Source of the DNA: an uncultured Coriobacteriaceae bacterium
GTDB lineage: Bacteria > Actinomycetota > Coriobacteriia > Coriobacteriales > Atopobiaceae
DNA: 7,906 bases
NCBI GenBank assembly: GCA_902766805.1
Contig: CACXFF010000017.1
Location: 1-7,906, forward strand
Reading direction: 5' to 3'
Part shown: positions 1 through 4,983 of the stretch, in pieces
How positions within the stretch are numbered: the stretch's first letter is position 1
Layout: each line of letters opens with the position of its first letter
The notes under the pieces: model-generated
What the model saw: the letters and a program-made list of their open reading frames with translations, nothing else
What the model was told of the DNA's origin: nothing
Database searches by the model: none
Translations under genes and position numbers: made by a program

Positions 1-734
1 ATGTTGCCCACGTCGAAGGTGATGGCGTCGCAGGAGCCGGCCAGCAGGTTGGAGATCTGGTCGGGCACGGTGGGCACGGGGCTCAGGTGGTTGACGCCCT
101 TGATCTCGTCGATGACGGTGTCGAGCAGGGTGTCCTTCTGGCCGAGGACCGCAGCGCCCGAGAAGTCCTGGATGGAGGTGGCGTTGGCGAAGGAGGAATC
201 GGCCTTGACCATGAGGCCATAGGTGCCGATGTAGTACGGCTCGGTGAAGTCGATGGACTCCGCGCGCTCGGGGGTGGCGGTCATGCCGGCGATGATGACG
301 TCGATCTGGCCCTTGCCGAGCGCCTCGATGAGGCCGTCCCACTCGAGCTTGACCGCGACCGGGGTGAGGCCCAGGCCCTCGGCGACCTTCTTGGCGATCT
401 GGACGTCGTAGCCGTCGGCGTAGGCGCCCGAGACGTTCTCGATGGGGATGGTGGTGTCGGACGAGGCCGTGACCTGCCAGTTGTACGGAGCGTAAGCGGC
501 CTCCATGCCCACGCGCAGGGTGCCGTCGGCGGCGAAGGTGCCCGCGGAGGCGGCTGCGGTGGTAGCGGCGGAGGTGCTGGAGCCGGTGCCCTGGGCGGCG
601 GGGCCGCAGCCAGCCAGGAATGCCATGGAGCCCATAGTCATCGTGGCCAGGCCCGAAAGCTTGAGGAACGCGCGGCGGTCCATGCCGGCGCCCGTCTGAG
701 AGGCGTGTGCGTGCTGGGTGTTGTTCGTGGTCAT
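1..734 (-). CDS. Amino-acid ABC transporter substrate-binding lipoprotein (SBP family 3), 3' end missing
   Basis: This gene captures a polar amino acid outside the membrane and delivers it to an ABC importer. It starts at ATG 734 and stays open for 244 codons to the window edge, so the C-terminus is missing. Seen: the N-terminus has a twin-arginine motif (DRRAFLK, residues 19-25), a hydrophobic stretch and a lipobox FLAGC with Cys43, so a Tat-exported lipoprotein is predicted. A Ser/Thr/Ala-rich tether (about 44-70) follows. The family 3 binding fold begins at GTLRVGMEAAYAPY (71-84). It continues with GYDVQIAKKVAEGLGL and with MTATPERAESIDFTEPYY (151-168), where Arg157 is the expected contact for the ligand carboxylate. 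The start is supported by AAAGAGGT at 748-741, seven bases upstream of ATG; Met18 (683) lies too close to the signal to be needed as a start. The permease and ATPase genes would be expected to the left. Ligand identity (glutamine, cystine, arginine or another) cannot be read from this fragment. Confidence 0.93.
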   Translation of the reverse strand, partial: MTTNNTQHAHASQTGAGMDRRAFLKLSGLATMTMGSMAFLAGCGPAAQGTGSSTSAATTAAASAGTFAADGTLRVGMEAAYAPYNWQVTASSDTTIPIENVSGAYADGYDVQIAKKVAEGLGLTPVAVKLEWDGLIEALGKGQIDVIIAGMTATPERAESIDFTEPYYIGTYGLMVKADSSFANATSIQDFSGAAVLGQKDTLLDTVIDEIKGVNHLSPVPTVPDQISNLLAGSCDAITFDVGN

Positions 735-797
735 GGCGGTACCTCTTTCCCTGGGTTGCCTCGAGTGCTCGTGAATCCCCTTCCCCGCAACGCAACC

Positions 798-818
798 GGA
801 TGGGGCCCATCCCCATCC
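798..818 (-). other. GC-rich hairpin in the transporter leader
   Basis: On the minus strand GGATGGGG (818-811) pairs perfectly with CCCCATCC (805-798) across a 5-base loop, ATGGG. It lies about 64 bases upstream of the transporter ATG. No run of T follows, so it is not a standard intrinsic terminator; it may stabilise or structure the 5' leader if transcription starts upstream of it. Confidence 0.45.
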
Positions 819-847
819 CCCTTACAAAGCGGTCGGCGACCAACCGG

Positions 848-872
848 CCGTATGTGCGCAAGCTACGTACGG
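848..872. promoter_or_regulatory. Imperfect inverted repeat, possible operator
   Basis: CCGTATGT (848-855) and ACGTACGG (865-872) are inverted repeats matching at 7 of 8 positions, separated by 9 bp. The site lies about 115-140 bp upstream of the transporter start. Its size and symmetry fit a dimeric repressor or activator site, but no regulator is encoded in the window and the family cannot be named. Confidence 0.35.
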
Positions 873-881
873 TGAAAGCAA

Positions 882-906
882 GCATACGCCGCATACCGAG
901 GCATAC
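882..906. repeat. Three direct GCATAC repeats at 9-10 bp spacing
   Basis: GCATAC occurs at 882-887, 891-896 and 901-906 (GTATGC on the transcribed strand), with starts 9 and 10 bp apart, close to one helical turn. A GCATGC palindrome follows at 907-912. Repeats in phase on one face of DNA upstream of a transporter gene are compatible with cooperative binding by a regulator, but no known operator is recognised. Function is inference. Confidence 0.5.
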
Positions 907-1001
907 GCATGCTGCCTGCGTGAATGAAACGACAGGGTAACAAGCGCTTTATGCATAACAGGTGGCGTGGGCGGACAGGTGGAAAACGAGGTGCCGCGCG
1001 C

Positions 1002-3419
1002 TTAGTCCCTGTGGGTGAGGCGCAGGTTGGGGTTGGCGTCCATGGACAGGTCGGCGAAGCGCCCCTCGCGGTACAGGCGCAGGGCCACGAGCGCGATCAT
1101 CGCAGCGTTGTCGCCACAGACAGAGAGCGGCGGGACCGTCACGCGCACGTGGCGCGGGCCAAACTTGCGCTGGTAGGCCGCTCGCAGCTCGGGATTGGCC
1201 GCCACGCCACCGCCCACGCAGATGTCGTGCACGCCGCAGGCCTCCACCGCCGTGATGGCCTTGGCCACCTGCACGTCCACCACCGCGGCCTGGAAGCTCG
1301 CCGCGAGGTCGGGCAGGTCGATGGGACGGCCCGCCTTGTTCTCGCCTTCGATGTAGGTGATGACCGCGGTCTTGAGGCCCGACAGCGAGAAGCGGTAGTC
1401 GCCCGAGTGCATCATCGCGCGCGGGAAATGGATCGCCTTCTTGTTGCCGGTGGCGGCGAGCTTGGAGATGGCCGGACCGCCGGGGTAGCCCAAGCCGAGC
1501 GCCTTGGCCACCTTGTCGAAGGCCTCGCCCACCGCGTCGTCGATGGTCTCGCCGAGGATCTCGTAGTCGCCCCAGTCACGCACGTGCACGAGCATCGTGT
1601 TGCCGCCCGACACCAGGCTCGCCACGAAGGGCGGCTGCAGGTCGGGGGTCTCGAAGAGGTTCGCGGCCAGGTGGCCTTCCAGGTGGTTGACGCCAATGAG
1701 CGGCAGGTCAGCCAACGCGGCGAAGCCCTTGGCGAAAGCAACGCCCACCACGAGCGCACCGACCAGGCCCGGGCCCTCGGTCACCGCGACGGCCGTGAGG
1801 TCGGACGGGAGCAGCTGGCCCAGCCCGAGCTTCTCGCCCGCGACGGCCATGGCCTCCTCGTACACGCCGACGATGGCCTCGGTGTGCTTGCGCGAGGCGA
1901 TCTCCGGGACCACCCCGCCAAAGCGCGCGTGGAAGTCGATCTGCGTGGCCACGACGCTGGAGAGCACTTCGCCCGCACCGTCGATCACGGCCACGGCGGT
2001 CTCGTCACAGGAGCTCTCGATCGCCATGATGAGCGGCTCGTGCGACGCGATGACCTGCGGCGCATTGCTCGGGCGGCCGTCGCGCACGGGTGGCCAGGGA
2101 CGCAGCTGCGGCGTGGGGTCGGGACGGTCGTCGCGCGCCTCCACGGCCAAAGGCAGCTCGGCACGCATGATGACGGCATGGGACCCGGGGCCGTAGTAGT
2201 CGCGGCGCAGGCCCACTTGGGTGAAGCCGAGCTTGCGATAGAGCTCGAGGGCGGACTCGTTGTCGTGCAGGACCTCGAGCGTGGCGCTGGTGGCGCCCAA
2301 CATCTGGCCGTCGTAGGTCACACGCGCGAGCAGGCGCGTGGCGATGCCCTCGCGACGGCGCGTGGGGTCTACGACCACGTCCATGATGTCCAGGCCGTCA
2401 GCCGTGTGCTGCGCGCCGGCGAAGCCCACGATCTGGCCGCGGTCGTGCGCGACCCACCACGTGCTGCCCGGCTGGGAAAGCTCCTCGTAGAACATGTTGC
2501 GCGACCACACCTGGTGCGCGGTGCCCTCCATGACGCGCGCTTCCAGGTCGGCCACCGCCTCCAGGTCGTTGAGCGACATGGGACGCAGCTGCAGGTGGAT
2601 GCCGGCGAGCTCCTCGGCCACGCCGGAGGGGGTGACGAAGCCCGGCTTGCCCAGGCCCAGACGCGCGCGTTCGGTCTCCTCGGCATCGGACAGGCGCGTG
2701 TAGACCGGCAGCACCAGGGCGGGGTCGCCGCTGGCGTGCGGGCCTTGGTCGCCCGCGGCCAGATCCTGCGCCCACGCGTGGAGCAGGCCTTCGGCACTGG
2801 GATGCCAGAGGGACTCGTCGGCCACACGGGTGAGGCCGGCCTCGGCCAACAGCTGCTGGTGCTTCTTCAGGCCGTCACCCGTGAGCAACAGCTCTTGCGC
2901 GTCGCTGCGGGCCGCGAGCTGCGCGGCTGCGTCGGCGGCCTTCATCACGGACTCGGAGGCAAAAAGCCGCACGGGACCGGCGTCGGTCAGGTCGTAGACG
3001 CCCGGGTACAGCTCGCCGCGCATGGCGTCGTCCACCACTGCGAGCTTGCCGCGCACCCCCGCCAGCCATGCGGTCTGCGCGACCGCGTCCAAGGTAGACG
3101 CGCCGTAGCAGGGGACCTCGAGCGCACAGGAGATGCCTTTGGCACAGGCGATGCCGATGCGCACGCCCGTGAAGGAGCCCGGGCCACGCCCCACGAGCGC
3201 CGCCGAGACGTCGGACGCGGTGAGGCCGGCACGTGCCAAGCAGTCCAAGGCCGTGGAGGCGAGCTGCTCGTTGGCATGGCGGCGGCAGAGGTGGTCGCCC
3301 GACGCCAGCAGCTCGAGCTGCGCTGCGCCGTCGCCCGCCTGGGTGAGACGCGCCACCGCACAGGCGAGCATGTCGGTAGAGGTATCGAGGGCGAGGATGA
3401 CCTGGGCTTGCTGAGACAT
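1002..3419 (-). CDS. tsaD: TsaB-RimI-TsaD fusion (tRNA t6A37 threonylcarbamoyltransferase with S18 N-acetyltransferase)
   Basis: One 805-residue cytoplasmic protein holds three enzymes of translation. TsaB (about 1-245) has the typical VGRGPGSFTGVRIG (77-90) and serves as the partner of TsaD. RimI (about 272-425) is a GNAT acetyltransferase for the N-terminus of ribosomal protein S18. It has the acetyl-CoA loop RRREGIA (354-360), and Glu382 and Tyr394 at the 12-residue spacing of the catalytic pair known from Salmonella RimI. After a Pro/Arg-rich linker (about 427-462), TsaD (463-805) has ESSCDET (468-474), the metal-binding NHLEGH (His579, His583), GGGVAANPELR (736-746) and CGDN (Asp770). 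TsaD transfers the threonylcarbamoyl group to A37 of ANN-reading tRNAs. The start at 3419 is supported by AAGGAG at 3429-3424. An in-frame extension to 3584 is open but lacks homology. No Shine-Dalgarno precedes internal Met465, so separate TsaD synthesis is unlikely. All key residues seen are intact. Confidence 0.96.
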   Translation of the reverse strand: MSQQAQVILALDTSTDMLACAVARLTQAGDGAAQLELLASGDHLCRRHANEQLASTALDCLARAGLTASDVSAALVGRGPGSFTGVRIGIACAKGISCALEVPCYGASTLDAVAQTAWLAGVRGKLAVVDDAMRGELYPGVYDLTDAGPVRLFASESVMKAADAAAQLAARSDAQELLLTGDGLKKHQQLLAEAGLTRVADESLWHPSAEGLLHAWAQDLAAGDQGPHASGDPALVLPVYTRLSDAEETERARLGLGKPGFVTPSGVAEELAGIHLQLRPMSLNDLEAVADLEARVMEGTAHQVWSRNMFYEELSQPGSTWWVAHDRGQIVGFAGAQHTADGLDIMDVVVDPTRRREGIATRLLARVTYDGQMLGATSATLEVLHDNESALELYRKLGFTQVGLRRDYYGPGSHAVIMRAELPLAVEARDDRPDPTPQLRPWPPVRDGRPSNAPQVIASHEPLIMAIESSCDETAVAVIDGAGEVLSSVVATQIDFHARFGGVVPEIASRKHTEAIVGVYEEAMAVAGEKLGLGQLLPSDLTAVAVTEGPGLVGALVVGVAFAKGFAALADLPLIGVNHLEGHLAANLFETPDLQPPFVASLVSGGNTMLVHVRDWGDYEILGETIDDAVGEAFDKVAKALGLGYPGGPAISKLAATGNKKAIHFPRAMMHSGDYRFSLSGLKTAVITYIEGENKAGRPIDLPDLAASFQAAVVDVQVAKAITAVEACGVHDICVGGGVAANPELRAAYQRKFGPRHVRVTVPPLSVCGDNAAMIALVALRLYREGRFADLSMDANPNLRLTHRD

Positions 3420-3455
3420 GGTGCTCCTTGGGGTACGTGCTGTTTTGCGCCGTTC

Positions 3456-3461
3456 ATTGTA
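3456..3461 (-). promoter_or_regulatory. Candidate -10 element of a promoter for the TsaB-RimI-TsaD gene
   Basis: The minus strand reads TACAAT at 3461-3456, one mismatch from TATAAT, in an otherwise GC-rich gap and about 37 bases upstream of the ATG. A -35 box is weak: the best match (TTCGGT) is about 19 bp further upstream. This is compatible with an internal promoter giving a leader of about 30 bases, but it rests on one hexamer. Confidence 0.4.
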
Positions 3462-3518
3462 GCGCGCAACAGCGGCGTGCACCGAAGCGCCACGTCTGGG
3501 ATGGTGCGGACCGGGCGG

Positions 3519-3555
3519 CTTGGTACCAAAGAGACGTGGTCTTTTTGGTACCAAG
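3519..3555. repeat. 37-bp hairpin of paired TTGGTACCAA palindromes
   Basis: CTTGGTACCAAA (3519-3530) and TTTGGTACCAAG (3544-3555) are perfect 12-bp inverted arms. The inner bases GAGAC/GTCTT (3531-3535, 3539-3543) extend the stem to the 3-base centre GTG with one G-U pair on the plus strand, or one A-C mismatch on the minus strand. Each arm also contains the self-complementary TTGGTACCAA (3520-3529 and 3545-3554), with centres 25 bp apart. The element begins about 30 bases after the tsaE stop and lies upstream of the TACAAT box. No U-tract follows on the minus strand, so a standard terminator is doubtful. A dispersed genomic repeat, an RNA-processing site or a paired operator are alternatives. 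Confidence 0.8.
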
Positions 3556-3584
3556 GGCGCCGGGGCCGAGCGCCCGTCGTGCAA

Positions 3585-4097
3585 TTAGGCGCTGCGCGCG
3601 TCCAGGGCGGCGACGAGGGCCTCGGCGCGGGCGCCGTGCGGCAGGAAGCGGATCTCGCGCGGGGGCTCCTCGCCCGCCGCAACCTCGTCGTCGAGGCGCC
3701 GCAGCAGCACGTCCACGCGTTCGTCGCCGATGACCTGCGCGAACGCCTCGCCCCATTCGATGAGGCAGGCGCCGTCCTCCGCACCCAAGGCGTCGAGCAG
3801 TCCCGCGTCACCCAGCTGGTCGGGGTCCTCCAGGCGATACAGGTCGAAATGGTACAGGGGCAGCTCGTCGCCGTCGTAGACGTTTTGGATGTTGAAGGTG
3901 GGGCTGGTCACGGGCCCGTCGTAGCCGAGCGCCTCGGCCGCGCCTTTGGTGAGCTGCGTCTTGCCCGCGCCCAAGTCGCCCGTGAGCACGAGCACGTCGC
4001 CTTCCTGCAGGCAGGCGCCGAGCCTGCGGCCGAGCTCGATGGTGTCATCGGCGCAGGCGGAACGGTAGCTGCCCTGTGCGGTGCGCGTGAGTGCCAT
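3585..4097 (-). CDS. tsaE: TsaE, ATPase of the tRNA t6A37 threonylcarbamoylation complex
   Basis: TsaE binds the TsaB-TsaD dimer and hydrolyses ATP to keep t6A synthesis turning over; it is cytoplasmic. The 170-residue product has a P-loop GDLGAGKT (40-47), then VTSPTF (63-68), HFDLYRL (83-89) and LIEWGE (112-117), all characteristic of the family, and its length is usual. The ATG at 4097 is chosen because AAAGGA (4111-4106) sits eight bases upstream and the family homology begins shortly after. An upstream in-frame extension to 4223 is Arg/Ser-rich and has no family match. It lies directly before the gene for its fused partners, after a 165-bp gap with a hairpin and a possible promoter, so partner genes may not be strictly co-transcribed. 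Nothing in the protein looks defective. Confidence 0.95.
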   Translation of the reverse strand: MALTRTAQGSYRSACADDTIELGRRLGACLQEGDVLVLTGDLGAGKTQLTKGAAEALGYDGPVTSPTFNIQNVYDGDELPLYHFDLYRLEDPDQLGDAGLLDALGAEDGACLIEWGEAFAQVIGDERVDVLLRRLDDEVAAGEEPPREIRFLPHGARAEALVAALDARSA

Positions 4098-4239
4098 GGC
4101 GCGTGTCCTTTCCTCTCGCGCCGTCGGGCGGCGCATCGTCAATGAAGCGCAGGTAGATCGCCTGCTCGTGGCGCCCGGCGCGCAGGTCGGCGCCTGGCCC
4201 AGAACGGCCCGAGGCTTGGCCAACGCACGGCCCGAGGCA
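4098..4239. other. 142-bp gap between the uracil-DNA glycosylase gene and tsaE, with repeats
   Basis: This gap is long for a tight operon. It holds a pair of 12-bp direct repeats, an 8-bp palindrome TTGGCCAA (4216-4223) between them, and a 6-bp GC stem (GCGCCG 4118-4123, CGGCGC 4129-4134, 5-base loop) just upstream of the tsaE ribosome binding site. No promoter or U-tracted terminator is clear. An open frame without a start codon also crosses the region and is discussed under findings. Confidence 0.5.
4204..4238. repeat. Pair of 12-bp direct repeats, ACGGCCCGAGGC
   Basis: ACGGCCCGAGGC is present at 4204-4215 and again, identically, at 4227-4238, a period of 23 bp. The second copy ends one base before the stop codon of the glycosylase gene (4242-4240). 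The 11-bp spacer contains the palindrome TTGGCCAA. It may be a small tandem duplication or a binding site; nothing shows which. Confidence 0.65.
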
Positions 4240-4857
4240 TCACGCCTTGCCGGGGCCAGGCGGGTTGTCGCGCAGCCATTGGCCCAGCATGCGCATGTCC
4301 TCCTCGAGCAACGGCAGCCATTCGGAGGGGTAGATGGTCGCCGCGGGATGGAAGGTCGGGATCACGGCGAAGTGCCCCGTGGTGTGGACCTGGCCGCGCA
4401 GCTTGGTGACGCCCTTCTCGGTGCGCAAGACGAACTGCGAGGCGAAATTGCCCAGGCATACGATCACGTCGGGCCAGACGGAGCGGATCTGTTCGCGCAG
4501 GAAGGGGCTGCAGGCCTGGATCTCCTCGGGGCGCGGATTGCGATTGCCGGGCGGGCGGCACTTGATGACGTTGGCGATGTAGACCTCGTCGCGCGTGAGG
4601 CCGGCCTGTGCCAAGATGCCGTTGAGCTTCTGGCCGGCGGCGCCGACGAACGGCTCGCCCTGCAGGTCTTCGTTCTTGCCCGGGCCCTCGCCCACGAACA
4701 TCACGCGCGCGTTGGGGTTGCCGACGCCAAAGACCAGGTTGGTCTTGGTCTCTCCCAACGGGCACAGACGGCAGTCGCCCATCAGGTCGCGGATGGCCTC
4801 GAGCGGCACCTCCTGCGGCTTTTGGTGGTCATAGCCGGGAATCTGCAACAGGGCCAT
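4240..4857 (-). CDS. Family 4 uracil-DNA glycosylase (4Fe-4S)
   Basis: The enzyme removes uracil from DNA and starts base excision repair in the cytoplasm. From ATG 4857 it has 205 residues, normal for the family. Visible marks are the four iron-sulfur cysteines (CRLC at residues 29 and 32, then Cys100 and Cys116), the uracil-pocket motif GEGPGKNEDLQGEPFVG (56-72), NVIKCRPPGNRNP, and the later PTFHPAA with its conserved His170. The start at 4857 is chosen because AGGAGG (4868-4863) lies five bases upstream and conservation begins soon after. A GTG at 4908 is also in frame, has AAGGAGG nine bases upstream, and would add 17 residues (MPRRKRERIALTDEEGG). The gene sits between alr and tsaE, which are adjacent in mycobacteria, so it may be an insertion into that cluster. 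It could also be named a phage SPO1 polymerase-related UDG in older annotation. Function assignment is firm; the start is not. Confidence 0.93.
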   Translation of the reverse strand: MALLQIPGYDHQKPQEVPLEAIRDLMGDCRLCPLGETKTNLVFGVGNPNARVMFVGEGPGKNEDLQGEPFVGAAGQKLNGILAQAGLTRDEVYIANVIKCRPPGNRNPRPEEIQACSPFLREQIRSVWPDVIVCLGNFASQFVLRTEKGVTKLRGQVHTTGHFAVIPTFHPAATIYPSEWLPLLEEDMRMLGQWLRDNPPGPGKA

Positions 4858-4932
4858 GCCGCCCTCCTCGTCCGTGAGCGCGATGCGCTCTCTTTTGCGC
4901 CGTGGCACCGGGAAAGCCCTCCTTGCGGCAGA

Positions 4933-4964
4933 GGCGGCGCGGCACCCGATGGCACAGCGCCGCC
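4933..4964. other. Inverted repeat in the alr - glycosylase gap
   Basis: GGCGGCGC (4933-4940) and GCGCCGCC (4957-4964) are perfect 8-bp inverted arms with a 16-base loop, 19 bases after the alr stop on the minus strand. No T run follows, so a classical terminator is unlikely; attenuation, mRNA processing or Rho-linked effects remain possible. The 75-bp gap otherwise holds only the ribosome binding site of the GTG start. Confidence 0.5.
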
Positions 4965-4983
4965 GCGTGGTCGGTCCTGGGGC

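Larger units (their letters stand above)
735..1001. promoter_or_regulatory. Repeat-rich non-coding gap upstream of the transporter gene
   Basis: This 267-bp gap lies between the stop of the TsaB-RimI-TsaD gene and the transporter start, and should hold the transporter promoter and leader. I find no convincing -35/-10 pair on the minus strand. What can be seen: an 8-bp palindrome AAGCGCTT (942-949) overlapping a 10-bp palindrome TTATGCATAA (949-958); three direct copies of GCATAC at 882, 891 and 901; an imperfect inverted repeat at 848-872; a short inverted repeat GGTCG/CGACC at 831-841; and a GC hairpin at 798-818. No U-tracted terminator for the upstream cluster is visible. No coding sequence is supported here. 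Confidence 0.55.

Noticed and set aside
87..875. A 262-codon plus-strand frame opposite the transporter gene
   Set aside because: It is antisense to the binding-protein gene and its Gly/Asp/Ala-rich product shows no family features. The minus-strand reading gives a full Tat lipoprotein signal and family 3 motifs.
882..906. CRISPR-like or tandem repeat array
   Set aside because: The repeat unit is only 6 bp with three copies and 3-4 bp between; this is far too short for CRISPR and better viewed as possible operator half sites.
3519..3555. Rho-independent terminator of tsaE
   Set aside because: The stem is strong, but on the minus strand it is followed by GCCGCCCGG rather than a run of T, so the standard signal is absent.
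3420..3584. N-terminal extension of the fusion gene to 3584 (55 codons)
   Set aside because: The extension is Pro/Arg-rich and reads through the intergenic hairpin; family homology begins at Met 3419, which has AAGGAG directly upstream.
924..4145. A 1073-codon open frame on the plus strand, spanning the fusion gene and tsaE
   Set aside because: It is the exact antisense of two well-supported genes. Its product is a His/Arg/Gly/Val-rich, low-information sequence with no domain, as expected when a GC-rich gene has few stop codons on the opposite strand.
4098..4223. N-terminal extension of tsaE to 4223
   Set aside because: The added 42 residues have no TsaE match and cross the repeat region; ATG 4097 has a suitable ribosome binding site and the right family length.
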